Assembly: GCF_018283455.1 (NCBI RefSeq)
Contig: NZ_JAAMTH010000001.1
Location: 2,461,501 to 2,525,500 of the forward strand
Length of the DNA stretch: 64,000 bases
Direction: 5' to 3'
Source: Planococcus sp. MSAK28401
GTDB taxonomy: Bacteria > Bacillota > Bacilli > Bacillales_A > Planococcaceae
This document shows positions 44,008 to 53,670 of this stretch, piece after piece. The translations under genes were made by a program, and so were the position numbers. How positions within the stretch are numbered: position 1 is the stretch's first letter; every line of letters begins with the position of its first letter. The notes below the pieces were generated by a model. The model was not told the origin of the DNA and ran no database searches. It saw nothing but the letters and a program-made list of their open reading frames with translations.

Positions 44008-46275
44008 CTACTGCTGCTTCCCAAGCATTCCTTTTACGTCTTCCGAAACCGCGCCCGTTCCTCCGAATATCGAGAAGCCGCGATATGTCGGCAGCTGTTG
44101 TTCGGTCGCAGGCGGGATTTTATCAGGGCGCACGAGTAGAATCGGCGCGTCGTTTTTCGCTGCTAAAACCGATCCCGTCAAGGCATCCGGGAAGTTCAAG
44201 CCCGTGGCGATAAATGCACGGCTATCGCCGAGTGCAAGCTGTGTTACCACTTCGTAGCCTGTGTCATAGCGCGTTTTGCCGCCGAAGCGTTCCGGATTCG
44301 GCAAGCGGCCGAATACGTCGTCACTCACCGCACCGATTCCGCCGATGACATAGCTGGAGGTGTAGTTTTCAAGAGCATCCGCCGTTTCTTTCGGCAACGC
44401 CTTGCTGCGCGTTAACAGGATCGGGATGCCGTTTTTCGCGGCATATGGCGACACCGACAAGACGTCCGGGAAGTTCAAGCCGCTTGCAACGACGGCACGG
44501 TTAGCGTCCATTTTCTCTGCAATCAAAGCCGCTGTCTCGTAGCGTGTTTTGCCGCCGATGCGTTCGGTCGCAAGGTTCATTCCAGCCAGTTCCGTTTTGA
44601 CCGCATTCGACACAGCCCCGCTGCCGCCTAGAATAATCGCCTTGTCGGCGCCCAGACGTTGGATTTCTTTGCGTGTGTCGGCATGAAGTTCAGCGGAACG
44701 GGTCAATAAAATTGGCGCATCTTCTAGATAAGCAAGCGGCCCTCCGGCCAAAGCGTCCGGAAAATCAGCGGCAGTGGCGATGACCACTGTATCAGCCGAC
44801 TCCCAGCCGGTTTGTGAAATCGCGATTGCGGTCTGGTAGCGGTCGATTCCGGAAATGCGCCCTGGGAGTTTCTCAGGTTGTGTTTCTTTCACGGTGATTT
44901 CCAGCGCTTCGCTTTGATTGCCGTAGCGATCGCGAACCGTCAAGGACAATACGCTGCCGGCTGCTTGCTTCGGAATGGCCACGCTGAACTTGCCCGCTCC
45001 CGCATAGCCTTCTGTACGCGCGATTTCACCATTTTCATTTTCCACAGTAATCACGGCGTCTTCCACCGCTTGATCCAAAGTGCCGGTAATTTCCACCGAG
45101 CTATCGTAGACATCGCTGACAGCCGGCTGTGCGATGTCAAAAATCATCAACGCCGCTTCTGCATCGATGCGCCCGTGGCCGAAATATGGATCTTTCCCGG
45201 CTGCGCCGAGATCGATCGAAGTATCATACAGACGCTGTGCGATCTCTTCATTCGATAAATCAGGCTCGTTCGCTTTCACGAGCGCAGCAATTCCTGCCAC
45301 GACTGGACTCGCCATCGAAGTCCCGCTCATCGAAGCGAAGCTGCCCCCGGCGATCGTCGACCAAATGCCGGTGCCGGGTGCTGAGATATCCTGGTCGGCT
45401 CCGTAATTTGAGAAACTTGAAAACCGATCGGCGCGGTCCGTCGACCCAACCGCCATGACGTTTTCGTAACCCGATGGATAATGCGTATCGTCTGTAAAAT
45501 CATTTCCGGAAGATGCAATCACCATCGTGCCGCGTTCATGCGCATAATCAATTGCCGCCTGATAAGGTTCGCTCCAATAATAATTTCCGAGGCTCATATT
45601 GATGATGTCGGCTCCTGCGTCTGCCGCGTAATAGATGCCTTCAATCACGTCCGAAGTATAAGCCAACTCATCTTCAAACACATCAATGGCCAGCAAACCG
45701 GCTCCCGGTGCAACGCCTGTGCCGTATGTCCGGTTATTATGCGCAGCGCCAATGATGCCCGCAACATGCGTGCCATGATCGTCTTCGCTCATGCTCGTGG
45801 CAGTGGTATAAGAACTTACGATTTGGCCTTTCAAATCGGGATGATCCAAATCAAACCCATTATCGAGCACGGCGACCAACACATCCGTCGTCCCCATCGT
45901 TCTCGTCCAAGCCAGTTCCGACCCGATCAATCCGTGATGGTACTGGAAGGAATAATACGGATCGTTCGGCACCGCCGTCGTTTTGAGCAAATGGTCTGGC
46001 TCGACCTTCGTGACGCCGGCTGTGCTGCCGAGTTGTTCTATGTAATCTTCCATGCTTTGCCCTTCCGGCACCTCGACCGTCACGACTTCATTCGCTGTGT
46101 TGATGTTCAAGGCATCGATGTTTTCTCCTGTCAGCGCCTGGCTGCTGGTTCCTTTTTCAAGTGTGACGATGACACGATCAGTCTGATTGCCTTCATCCGC
46201 TGACGCCAATCCCGCGGCCTGAAACACCGCCGCTCCCGTAAGCAACATAATTCCGAATTTCTTGGATGTATTCAA
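44008..46275 (-). CDS. cell-wall-anchored S8 subtilisin-like protease with CWB2 repeats
   Basis: 755 residues. Signal peptide to about residue 26 (LASADEG), an inhibitor-like propeptide (VIVTLEKGT...VTKVEPDHLL), then a subtilase domain with Asp138 (AVLDNGFD), His167 (DDHGTHVAG) and Ser320 (SGTSMASPVVAG), all intact. A short Ig-like stretch follows, then three CWB2 repeats (GRISGIDRYQTAIAIS, FPDALAGGPLAYLED, IGGKTRYETAALIAE) that hold it on the wall. It is expected to digest extracellular protein. Its CWB2 part is very like that of 47496-50036. Repeat R4 abuts its stop codon. Confidence 0.92.
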   Translation of the reverse strand: MNTSKKFGIMLLTGAAVFQAAGLASADEGNQTDRVIVTLEKGTSSQALTGENIDALNINTANEVVTVEVPEGQSMEDYIEQLGSTAGVTKVEPDHLLKTTAVPNDPYYSFQYHHGLIGSELAWTRTMGTTDVLVAVLDNGFDLDHPDLKGQIVSSYTTATSMSEDDHGTHVAGIIGAAHNNRTYGTGVAPGAGLLAIDVFEDELAYTSDVIEGIYYAADAGADIINMSLGNYYWSEPYQAAIDYAHERGTMVIASSGNDFTDDTHYPSGYENVMAVGSTDRADRFSSFSNYGADQDISAPGTGIWSTIAGGSFASMSGTSMASPVVAGIAALVKANEPDLSNEEIAQRLYDTSIDLGAAGKDPYFGHGRIDAEAALMIFDIAQPAVSDVYDSSVEITGTLDQAVEDAVITVENENGEIARTEGYAGAGKFSVAIPKQAAGSVLSLTVRDRYGNQSEALEITVKETQPEKLPGRISGIDRYQTAIAISQTGWESADTVVIATAADFPDALAGGPLAYLEDAPILLTRSAELHADTRKEIQRLGADKAIILGGSGAVSNAVKTELAGMNLATERIGGKTRYETAALIAEKMDANRAVVASGLNFPDVLSVSPYAAKNGIPILLTRSKALPKETADALENYTSSYVIGGIGAVSDDVFGRLPNPERFGGKTRYDTGYEVVTQLALGDSRAFIATGLNFPDALTGSVLAAKNDAPILLVRPDKIPPATEQQLPTYRGFSIFGGTGAVSEDVKGMLGKQQ

Positions 46276-46409
46276 ATTGTTGACCCCTTTCGCCTGTTCT
46301 CCGTGGCTGGTAAATTCCCGCTTATTGTAACATCATTATTTTCCAATTAATAGTAATTCACTTTCTTATTTGGCAATCATTTCTTTTCTAAATCGCCTGA
46401 AGCAAGTCA

Positions 46410-46517
46410 AATTGTGTGGCGCACAGGGACGCCAAAGCATTCCGCGCATCAAAAAACCGCATCCCCGCGCCTTTTCGGCAATGGGGATGCGGTTGGAATT
46501 GTGTGGTGCACAGGGAC
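46410..46517 (+). repeat. paired-core repeat unit R5 (type B, with terminator)
   Basis: Cores at 46410 and 46497, 87 bp apart. The insert holds a hairpin, AACCGCATCCCC/GGGGATGCGGTT (46455-46494), followed on the minus strand by TTTTTT, so the unit carries a leftward intrinsic terminator. It ends 3 nt from the stop codon at 46521. Confidence 0.92.
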
Positions 46518-46520
46518 AGT

Positions 46521-46808
46521 TTACACCGCCTGCTCTTGCTTTTTCCACCGGTAATAATTATATCCAGCATCAAACAACACCGTTAGCACAAACACCACCG
46601 CGACAACCTGCAGCTGCGTTTCGGTAAAGACCTCCAGCTGATAGATCACGCCATACATCAGCAGCATAAATGGGATTCCCCATAACGCGCGAATAAATCT
46701 TCTTCTATAAGAAAGCCTTTGATAAAACAGCACAAACCCTTTATCTTTTTTCTCCTTGTCCTTCAAAATGAATTTCATGACAATGTTCACCACGATCACA
46801 ATGATCAA
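46521..46808 (-). CDS. small three-helix membrane protein, start disrupted by a repeat
   Basis: About 85-110 residues with hydrophobic segments FGYLIVPLIIVIVVNIV, ALWGIPFMLLMYGVIY and LQVVAVVFVLTVLF. The reading frame runs upstream straight into repeat unit R6, and the first ATG in that frame codes for repeat sequence (SLCATQF...), which should not be real. The frame has no good start between the repeat and a TTG at 46808 or an ATG at 46778. The ancestral start may have been overwritten when R6 inserted. Coordinates are therefore provisional. Function unknown. Confidence 0.5.
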   Translation of the reverse strand: MIIVIVVNIVMKFILKDKEKKDKGFVLFYQRLSYRRRFIRALWGIPFMLLMYGVIYQLEVFTETQLQVVAVVFVLTVLFDAGYNYYRWKKQEQAV

Positions 46809-46849
46809 TGGAACGATTAAGTAGCCGAATATACCGATCTTCTCTTGTA

Positions 46850-46935
46850 AATTGTGTGATGCACAGGGACACACCAACAGTAAAACCTTGCCACAACAGC
46901 ATTTCAGTCCAGCAAATTGTGTGGCGCACAGGGAC
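46850..46935 (+). repeat. paired-core repeat unit R6 (type A)
   Basis: Cores at 46850 (loop ATG) and 46915 (loop GCG), 65 bp apart. The right core ends 1 nt from the stop codon of 46937-47161; the left core touches the frame of the downstream membrane gene. Confidence 0.92.
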
Positions 46936-46936
46936 A

Positions 46937-47161
46937 TCACGAACCCATCCGGCGAACCCCGAACACCAGTCCAGCCACACCACCAATCACAGCTCCCACA
47001 TACGCCGCCAGCTCATATCCTTCGAGCCCGAGATGCTCATGAATGTCCAATCCGCCCAAAAACGTACCGCCGATGACCAGTCCGAGAAAAGCGCCAATCA
47101 AGACCCCAGTAAACAATCCGATCAAAGCTCCTGCAAGTTTCGACGCGCCTCCATGTTTCAT
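46937..47161 (-). CDS. small glycine-rich membrane protein
   Basis: 74 residues from the ATG at 47161 (AAGGAGG). Two glycine-rich hydrophobic segments (LAGALIGLFTGVLIGAFLGL and AAYVGAVIGGVAGLVFG) suggest membrane helices of the glycine-zipper kind. No family can be assigned. Confidence 0.6.
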   Translation of the reverse strand: MKHGGASKLAGALIGLFTGVLIGAFLGLVIGGTFLGGLDIHEHLGLEGYELAAYVGAVIGGVAGLVFGVRRMGS

Positions 47162-47301
47162 GGCCGTTTCCTCCTTATCCATTTTATCCCTTTCCCCGTA
47201 TCTTCTCCACACACCTTCGGATTCCTCTTCTTATCTAGCCGTGACCTCTGATACAACCGATTCTGTGACTTAAATAAAGATGGATTACCCTGACTATTCT
47301 C

Positions 47302-47493
47302 TTTTGTCTGGCGCACCCGAAAAAAATACCTTCCCTAACCAAAAACCGTATTTCCACGCTTTTTCAGCAGTGGAAATACGGCTTGAATTGTGTGGCGCAC
47401 AGGGACGCTCGCTCACGCCGTGAATCAATAAACCGCATCCCGCCGCCTTTTTGGCAGCGGACATGCGTTTGGAATTGTGTGGCGCACAGGGAC
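47302..47493 (+). repeat. repeat cluster R7 (type B, plus a decayed third core)
   Basis: Intact cores at 47386 and 47473 (87 bp apart) with a type B insert. A degenerate core (TTTTGTCTGGCGCAC) lies 84 bp upstream at 47302 and is joined by a second hairpin, CCGTATTTCCA/TGGAAATACGG, so this was a three-core array. It ends 2 nt from the stop codon of the adhesin (47496). Confidence 0.85.
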
Positions 47494-47495
47494 AA

Positions 47496-50036
47496 TCAAT
47501 CTTCCAATTCTTTATCCAATAAACCTTTCACCTTATCTGACACCGCGCCCGTTCCGCCGAAGATCGTGAAATCGTCGTAATTCGGCAATAGTTCATTCGT
47601 CGCTTCCGGGATTCTATCAGGAAGAACCAGGAGGATCGGGGAATCATTTTTTGCTGCCAAAACAGAACCGGTTAACGCGTCCGGGAAATCTAGCCCCGTA
47701 GCAATATAGGCTTTATCGGTTTCAATCATTAGTCGCGTAGCGATTTCATTGCCTGTCTCATAGCGGTTTTTGCCGCCATAACGGGTTGGATCCGGCAATT
47801 CATCGAAAACATCTTCATTTACTGCTCCAATTCCACCGATAACTTGAGTAGAAGTCACGTCTTCCAACGCTTGTTCCGTCTCAGCGGGCAAACGGTCTGC
47901 GCGTGTTAAGAGAATCGGTACGCCGTTTTTCGCCGCATATGGAGAAGCTGACAACACATCGGGGAAGTTCAAGCCGCTTACCACTACCGCTTCATCGGAT
48001 TGCAATTCTTCAGAAATCAAAGTCGCCGTTTCGTAACGCGTTTTGCCTCCAATTCGGTCAATCGCTAAATCCATGCCTCTTAGCTCCGCTTCAACGTTTG
48101 CAGAAATGGCTCCTGTGCCTCCGAGAATGATAACTTTCTTAGCTCCCAAGCGTTCAATTTCTTCTCTCGTTTCAGTCCCTAATTTATTATTGATCGTCAA
48201 GAGCATCGGTGCATCTTCCTGATAGGCAATCGGGCCGCCAGCGAGTGCATCCGGGAAGTTACGTGACGTTGCCAGGACTACTGTATCGGCTGAATCCCAG
48301 CCTTTTTGAGAAATCGCAATTGCCGTCAAGTAACGATTAATTCCTGAAATCCGGTCGGTCACTTCCGCTTCGACCTTAACGACTGTCGTGGTCGCTTCGT
48401 CACTTTCATTCCCCGCGTCATCAATCGCAATCGCCGTCAGCACCGTGTCGCCATCTTGCGCGTCAATCGGCAAAGTGAACGATCCGTCACTGCCGGCTTC
48501 GCCTCTCGCCAATTCTTCGGAGCCGGCCCAAATGACGACCGTGCTTCCCGCTTCAGCCGTTCCGCTGACGCTTGTCGATTTGCTGGTCACTTGATCGAGC
48601 ACCGGCGCATCCGGAGCTGTCACATCTTCCACAGTGACGACGGTCTCGTCGCTCGTGTTGCCATCTTCATCTTCCAGCACCACCGTGATATCCGTTCCAG
48701 CTTCTTGCTCCGGAATTTCCACAGCGAAGTTGCCGTCTTCATCCACCACGCCTGTATACGATCCGTCTGGTGTCGTAACGATGACTTCTGCCCCCGGCTC
48801 ACCGGATCCTGTCACTTCTGTCGCGCCTTCCTCTACACCATCGACATCCGGCGCATTCGGTGCGGTCGTATCTTCAACGGTAATGACGACAGCTTCACTG
48901 GTGAGCCCCGCGTCATCCGTCAAAAAGACGCCGAGTTCCGTGCCGCCCGGCTGTTCCGCAATGTCCACTTCAAAATTGCCGGACCCGTCCACCGTGCCGC
49001 TGCCGATCACTTCATCTTCTTTGGTCACCGTCACTTCAGTTCCCGGCTCACCGGTTCCCGTGACGGATGTATCCCGGTCGGTCACACCGTCCACATCCGG
49101 CGTTTCAGGTGCTGTCACATCACTCACCGTCACTTCCAACGCTTCGCCTACAGGATCTCTAGAAGAAGTATACGCTTGGACCGTCAACACAGTTCCCGCT
49201 TGTTGCTGAGGGATGTCGACGGAGTAGGGGCTATTGGCGTCGCTGTCGACTGTGCCGCTGCCGATTTCTTCATCGCCGTCAAATACCCGGATTTCTGTCG
49301 CGGAACCTCGCTTCTTGATTCCTTCAACGACTGTATCCTGATCCGTCACCGTGCCTACGGACAAATCAGTGTTCTCCAAGTTGTATAAGGAAGCTTGGGC
49401 GCCTTCATCCGTCAGTACGAACACATCGACCAGAGGAGAAGATGTCGCAGCTCCGAAGAACTCCAGTTCACCCGAATCGCTCACCGGCAAGTCTTCGCCC
49501 AGCGCGTTCAAATCAATCACCAGCTCAGCGCTTAACGTAGACGCGACGCTCAAGTTGAGAGCCTCAAAACTCGTGCCCGTGATGAGCCCGGTGGATGGAT
49601 CGACATCCAAATCATCCCCGCTGATCGTGCCGCTATTCACAGGAATCAAGCCAAGTAAGAGCCGTTGTTCATACTCGATCTGTGCTGCGTCCTGGAAATT
49701 CGGCAGCGCTAAAATCTCCTGGAATGCTTCCGGGAGCTGGAAATTATAATATTGTTCGTTAAGCGCCCCGACATTCAGCAGCACTTCCCCATCAATGTCC
49801 AAGGTCAACACGCCGGTCGTCGAATTATAATCCGCCCGCAAGCCTTGGTCTTCAAGCAAGGAAATGTCCGCCAGTCCCGCTGCTTGTGCGGAGTTTTGTT
49901 GAAGCGAAATACCGTTTTTGCCGGTACTGAGCTCAGCCGACAGCGGCGACATCGCCAACACCCCTGCCATCAGTGCCACCGAAAATAGTTTCGACCTGCC
50001 ATTCAACGTTAATTTCTTTCCAGAATAACTCTTCAT
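47496..50036 (-). CDS. surface protein with Ig-like repeats and CWB2 anchors
   Basis: 846 residues. Signal peptide to about residue 53 (SAQAAG). An N-terminal ~200-residue domain of unknown fold, then four tandem Ig-like (Big_6-type) repeats of about 80 residues, each containing a variant of TGTGEPGTEVTVTKEDEVIG and DGSGNFEVDIAEQPGGTEL. Three C-terminal CWB2 repeats bind wall polymer and closely match those of 44008-46275. Acidic composition. It is probably an adhesin or wall-surface scaffold. The AGGAGG site fits the ATG at 50036. Upstream to 50398, the gap is AT-rich with no other clear signal. Confidence 0.85.
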   Translation of the reverse strand: MKSYSGKKLTLNGRSKLFSVALMAGVLAMSPLSAELSTGKNGISLQQNSAQAAGLADISLLEDQGLRADYNSTTGVLTLDIDGEVLLNVGALNEQYYNFQLPEAFQEILALPNFQDAAQIEYEQRLLLGLIPVNSGTISGDDLDVDPSTGLITGTSFEALNLSVASTLSAELVIDLNALGEDLPVSDSGELEFFGAATSSPLVDVFVLTDEGAQASLYNLENTDLSVGTVTDQDTVVEGIKKRGSATEIRVFDGDEEIGSGTVDSDANSPYSVDIPQQQAGTVLTVQAYTSSRDPVGEALEVTVSDVTAPETPDVDGVTDRDTSVTGTGEPGTEVTVTKEDEVIGSGTVDGSGNFEVDIAEQPGGTELGVFLTDDAGLTSEAVVITVEDTTAPNAPDVDGVEEGATEVTGSGEPGAEVIVTTPDGSYTGVVDEDGNFAVEIPEQEAGTDITVVLEDEDGNTSDETVVTVEDVTAPDAPVLDQVTSKSTSVSGTAEAGSTVVIWAGSEELARGEAGSDGSFTLPIDAQDGDTVLTAIAIDDAGNESDEATTTVVKVEAEVTDRISGINRYLTAIAISQKGWDSADTVVLATSRNFPDALAGGPIAYQEDAPMLLTINNKLGTETREEIERLGAKKVIILGGTGAISANVEAELRGMDLAIDRIGGKTRYETATLISEELQSDEAVVVSGLNFPDVLSASPYAAKNGVPILLTRADRLPAETEQALEDVTSTQVIGGIGAVNEDVFDELPDPTRYGGKNRYETGNEIATRLMIETDKAYIATGLDFPDALTGSVLAAKNDSPILLVLPDRIPEATNELLPNYDDFTIFGGTGAVSDKVKGLLDKELED

Positions 50037-50398
50037 TCATCTTCCTCCTCTTTTTTTGGTTAGCCAAAAATCAAGTTATGGTTGAACGAGTAAATTATTT
50101 CCTTTTTAAATTAAAGCCTCCTTTTTTTACTATATTTAACATAAAGGCATTAATAACTGAATATTAACACATTTATCCTTTTCCGCAATTAATAACCCAG
50201 GTGCCAAAAAGCCTCGAGCTGCAGTGATTTCTGTTAACAAAAAATAATACAGAATTTTCTATTAATAATTATTGCTAGAACCGCAAATAAACATCAAATC
50301 AAAATGAAATACAGGTCATAAGTTTGTAGCATTTGAAATTTTTGACACCTAATAGTAAAAATAACCATTTTTCAACTCGCCGCACGAATAGCTCATTA

Positions 50399-50484
50399 AA
50401 TTGTGTGGCGCACAGGGACAAGCGCTCACCAAATCCCCTCTACGACAACAATCTCTCCACTCAAATTGTGCCGTGCACAGGGAC
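50399..50484 (+). repeat. paired-core repeat unit R8 (type A)
   Basis: Cores at 50399 and 50464 (the latter GTGCCGTGCAC, which still pairs as GTGC/GCAC), 65 bp apart. It lies between divergent gene starts, not behind a stop codon. Confidence 0.9.
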
Positions 50485-50566
50485 ACAAACAAAAAAGCTT
50501 AGACCCTCTAATTTTAGGGTATTCTAAAGATTGTTGTGATAAAAACACGAAAAGGAGAAATGTCCC

Positions 50567-51391
50567 GTGAATCATGTAACATTAAATAATAAACTCGAAA
50601 TGCCCCAACTAGGATTCGGTGTATGGCAAGTCGACAGCGATCAAGCCGCTGAGGCCGTAACGACTGCACTGAAAACTGGTTATACATCTATTGATACAGC
50701 CATGATCTATAAAAACGAAGAAGGCGTCGGACAGGCGTTGAAAGAAACAACTGTCCCGCGTGAAGATTTGTTCATCACCACAAAAGTGTGGAACTCTGAC
50801 CAAGGCTACGACAGCACTTTGCGCGCATTCGACGAAAGCCTTAAGCGCCTTGGCCTCGATTACGTGGACCTCTACCTTATCCACTGGCCGACACCTGAAT
50901 TCGACAATTACGTCGAGACGTATAAAGCGATGGAAAAACTATACAAAGACGGCCGCGTCAAAGCGATCGGCGTCTGCAACTTCCAACCTGAACATCTGCA
51001 ACGCTTGTTGGATGAATGCGACGTACCGCCGGTGCTAAACCAAATTGAATGCCATCCGTACTTGGCACAAAATGACGTAAAAGAATTCTGTGCGCAGCAT
51101 GATATTTTCGTTGAAGCATGGAGCCCGCTTGACCAGGGGGGCGAAGTACTGAAAGACGAAGTGATTCAACAAATCGCTGAAGCACACAAAAAATCACCAG
51201 CTCAAATCGTCTTGCGCTGGCACCTGCAAAACAACACAATCGTCATCCCGAAATCTGTCACGCCGTCCCGCATTGAAGAAAACTTCAACGTCTTCGATTT
51301 CGAATTAAGCGAAGAGGACATGAACCAAATCAACGGGTTGGACAAAAACCGCCGCAAAGGCGCCCACCCGAACGAAATGAACGTCCGTTAA
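50567..51391 (+). CDS. aldo/keto reductase
   Basis: 274 residues, GTG start after AAAAGGAG. AKR fold with the tetrad visible: SIDTAMIYKNEEGVG (Asp and Tyr), TKVW (Lys) and YLIHWP (His), plus IPKSVTPSRIEENF at the NADPH site. This is the 2,5-diketo-gluconate/methylglyoxal reductase-like group (YvgN/YtbE type). It reduces small carbonyls with NADPH in the cytoplasm. Confidence 0.9.
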   Translation: MNHVTLNNKLEMPQLGFGVWQVDSDQAAEAVTTALKTGYTSIDTAMIYKNEEGVGQALKETTVPREDLFITTKVWNSDQGYDSTLRAFDESLKRLGLDYVDLYLIHWPTPEFDNYVETYKAMEKLYKDGRVKAIGVCNFQPEHLQRLLDECDVPPVLNQIECHPYLAQNDVKEFCAQHDIFVEAWSPLDQGGEVLKDEVIQQIAEAHKKSPAQIVLRWHLQNNTIVIPKSVTPSRIEENFNVFDFELSEEDMNQINGLDKNRRKGAHPNEMNVR

Positions 51392-51401
51392 TATCTCCAT
51401 A

Positions 51402-51440
51402 AGAAAAGCCCGTTCCTTCCCTGGAACGGGCTTTTTTTGT
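51402..51440 (+). terminator. terminator of the aldo/keto reductase gene
   Basis: Perfect 13-bp stem (AAAAGCCCGTTCC and complement, 6-nt loop) with a seven-T tract; repeat R9 follows 6 nt later. Confidence 0.88.
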
Positions 51441-51443
51441 TTG

Positions 51444-51529
51444 AATTGTGTGGTGCACAGGGACGAACGGGCGCACAAATACCGCCGCAACAGGATTTCC
51501 GGCCGGCAAATTGTTTGGTGCACAGGGAC
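51444..51529 (+). repeat. paired-core repeat unit R9 (type A)
   Basis: Cores at 51444 and 51509 (the second reads GTTTGG, weakening the mini-hairpin), 65 bp apart, between two convergent genes. The right core ends 12 nt from the stop codon at 51542. Confidence 0.9.
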
Positions 51530-51541
51530 GTATTTAAACCA

Positions 51542-52216
51542 TCACCGACCTCTTACTTTATTAACAGTATCCTGTGCTTCCTCATAGCTGATAGACAGCT
51601 CTTCTGCTGCCTCCCTTACAAACTTCTCCTCATCAAAGAACTCTTCTGGATCTACACTGGCACGCTCGTCTAGTACCTTATCTAGTATAAAATAATACAC
51701 GTCACGTTCTTCCTTAGTAGGATACGTGCCTTCTTCATAGTCGGCGGGAATTTGACCACTCCTTACTGAACCCAGCTCAATGACAAGTTCGTGGTTCGAG
51801 TAATCACCCGCTTCCACCTCACTTGATCGCGCCCAATTCCCATAGGGAGAATGTTGGCCCTCTGCGAACGTCCGAAGTTCATCTATGGACCGCTCATCAT
51901 CAATAACGTTAATCAAAACAGAATTGTACGGCCCGTCATCCTCAGCCTCATCGACTGCATCGGTAATCAATAATTCAATCTGTTCTTCAGAAATAAAAAT
52001 ATCGTCAGGGAGCACCCAGTAATCCCGGCGTATAATTCCCGCATCTTCAAAAACGTCCATTTCTACAATGCTGTATTCAGGGACTTCCAGCTCTTCCGAT
52101 TCAGTAACTTGCTCACTTGTATTTGCAGACTCAGTCGCCTCTTGTTCTGCCTTTTCTTCACTGCACCCTGCTAAAAGTACAGCCGTTGCCATCAATCCAA
52201 TATGCCATTTCTTCAT
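51542..52216 (-). CDS. lipoprotein of unknown function
   Basis: 224 residues, GGAGG site. Lipobox VLLAGC at the end of the signal peptide; a Glu-rich linker, then a mixed domain with VLPDDIFISEEQIELLI and a C-terminal helical segment (FVREAAEELSISYEEAQD). It should be membrane-anchored on the outside. No known domain recognised. Confidence 0.75.
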   Translation of the reverse strand: MKKWHIGLMATAVLLAGCSEEKAEQEATESANTSEQVTESEELEVPEYSIVEMDVFEDAGIIRRDYWVLPDDIFISEEQIELLITDAVDEAEDDGPYNSVLINVIDDERSIDELRTFAEGQHSPYGNWARSSEVEAGDYSNHELVIELGSVRSGQIPADYEEGTYPTKEERDVYYFILDKVLDERASVDPEEFFDEEKFVREAAEELSISYEEAQDTVNKVRGR

Positions 52217-52329
52217 CTATCGAACCTCCAATAACTTTACAACTGCTCAACACAACTTCCAAAATGTTCCTACAAGCAACCCTCGTACGATTATCAAGCA
52301 ACTTCTAGATCTATGCAAATATTTTTTGA

Positions 52330-52437
52330 AATTGTGTGGTGCACAGGGACGCAAGCAAACCCCCAAAACAAAAAAACCGCATCCCAGCGCCTTTTCGGCT
52401 GCCAGAATACGGTTGGAATTGTGTGGTGCACAGGGAC
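52330..52437 (+). repeat. paired-core repeat unit R10 (type B)
   Basis: Cores at 52330 and 52417, 87 bp apart; the insert carries the ACCGCATCCC hairpin with a partly decayed right arm. It ends 11 nt from the stop codon of the HxlR-type gene. Confidence 0.9.
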
Positions 52438-52448
52438 AGCACCAACAA

Positions 52449-52787
52449 CTACTCTTTCAAATTCCGCTCCATATACCCCTTGCCCCAGTCATACATCGAG
52501 TCGAGAATCGGCATCAAGCTCTCGCCTTGCTCCGTCAGCGAATACTCCACTTTTGGCGGCACCACCGGATACACTTCGCGGTGGACGATCAAGTGATCTT
52601 CAAGTTCACGCAGTTGGTTGACCAACATACGCTGGGTGATGCCCGGCATGAGTTTTTTCAACTCGCCGAAGCGCTTCGTGCCGGATTTCCCTAAATGCCA
52701 CAACACGAGCATCTTCCACTTTCCGCCGATGATGGAAAGGGTCAATTCTTTTTCGCAATTAAATGTCTTCTCTCCCAAATTGGGCAT
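52449..52787 (-). CDS. HxlR-family transcriptional regulator
   Basis: 112 residues, GGAGGG site. Winged helix with the family hallmarks: Cys near the start ([19 protein letters not shown]), [15 protein letters not shown] and VEYSLTEQG. HxlR proteins sense aldehydes or oxidants; in Bacillus subtilis HxlR activates hxlAB. Here hxlA/hxlB-like genes lie 2 kb upstream on the same strand, so the same role is likely though not adjacent. Confidence 0.87.
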   Translation of the reverse strand: MPNLGEKTFNCEKELTLSIIGGKWKMLVLWHLGKSGTKRFGELKKLMPGITQRMLVNQLRELEDHLIVHREVYPVVPPKVEYSLTEQGESLMPILDSMYDWGKGYMERNLKE

Positions 52788-52845
52788 TCATTTTCCCTCC
52801 ATCGTTCACGCATTTCATTATTATCCGTCTACTGAAACCCATAGC

Positions 52846-53670
52846 TCACTGTGCCGAATCAACCGATGCTGTCCGCGGTTCCAAAATGAATTTATTGAGT
52901 ACATGCAGCACGCCTTCTTCGTTGTTCGACAAACTGATGTAGTCCGCGAGCTCTTTTAATTCGTCGACGGCATTGCCCATGGCGATGCCAAATCCGGCTG
53001 CTTTTACGAGGTCCGCATCGTTATGGTTGTCGCCGATGCCGATGACTTGTGAGCGGTCGATGCCGAGCTCTTCGGCCAAGAAGTTCAAGGCGCTGCCTTT
53101 ATTCGCTTCCGGATGTGTCACTTCGAGGTAGCGCAATTTGGATTTCTCGATGCACGCTTCATCGCCGAGCATGGTCTGCAATTCTTTCTGCACCGGCGCG
53201 AGTGCTTCCGGTTCGTCGATAAACAGCAATTTCATGAAGCCGTTTTTCGCGAGCTTAAGGAGATCCGGTTCGATTTCATAGCCGACGCCGACTTCTTCGG
53301 AATACGCTCTGACTTGTTCGTTATCAACGGCGCTGTAGAGCACATCGTCTTGATACACTTGGATATGCATTTGCTTCTCCGCTGCCAAATGAATGCATTT
53401 TTGCGCGATCTCGAACGGCACGACGCGCTCACGCAGCACTTCTCCGCTCATCGCCGATTTGATCATCGCCCCTTGGTACGTGATCATTGGTGCATCGAGG
53501 CCCAACTCCAAGGCAATGCGCTGTGCGGACGGATACATTCTTCCCGTCGCAATCGTCACCACCACCCCAAGTTCCATCGATTGCCGAATTGCTGCCATCG
53601 TATCCTCTGTCACCGTCAACTCATCGTTCAGTAATGTTCCATCTAAATCAATTGCGATCATTTTATACAT
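52846..53670 (-). CDS. Cof-type HAD phosphatase
   Basis: 274 residues, AAGGAG site. IAIDLDGTLL with the nucleophile Asp, VTIATGRMY, and GDNHNDADLVKAAGFGIAMGN at the C-terminus mark the Cof/YidA class IIB HAD family, which dephosphorylates sugar phosphates and similar. Its start overlaps the end of the cyclase gene by 13 nt, suggesting co-translation. Confidence 0.88.
   Translation of the reverse strand: MYKMIAIDLDGTLLNDELTVTEDTMAAIRQSMELGVVVTIATGRMYPSAQRIALELGLDAPMITYQGAMIKSAMSGEVLRERVVPFEIAQKCIHLAAEKQMHIQVYQDDVLYSAVDNEQVRAYSEEVGVGYEIEPDLLKLAKNGFMKLLFIDEPEALAPVQKELQTMLGDEACIEKSKLRYLEVTHPEANKGSALNFLAEELGIDRSQVIGIGDNHNDADLVKAAGFGIAMGNAVDELKELADYISLSNNEEGVLHVLNKFILEPRTASVDSAQ

Noticed and set aside
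46850..46940. ATG at 46940 as the start of the membrane gene at 46521
   Set aside because: It lies at the edge of repeat R6 and would encode about 30 repeat-derived residues; no ribosome site fits.
50137..50168. A further two-box promoter upstream of the Ig-repeat adhesin
   Set aside because: TTAACA words are present but are not 11 bp apart and no -10 sits 9 nt behind the second.
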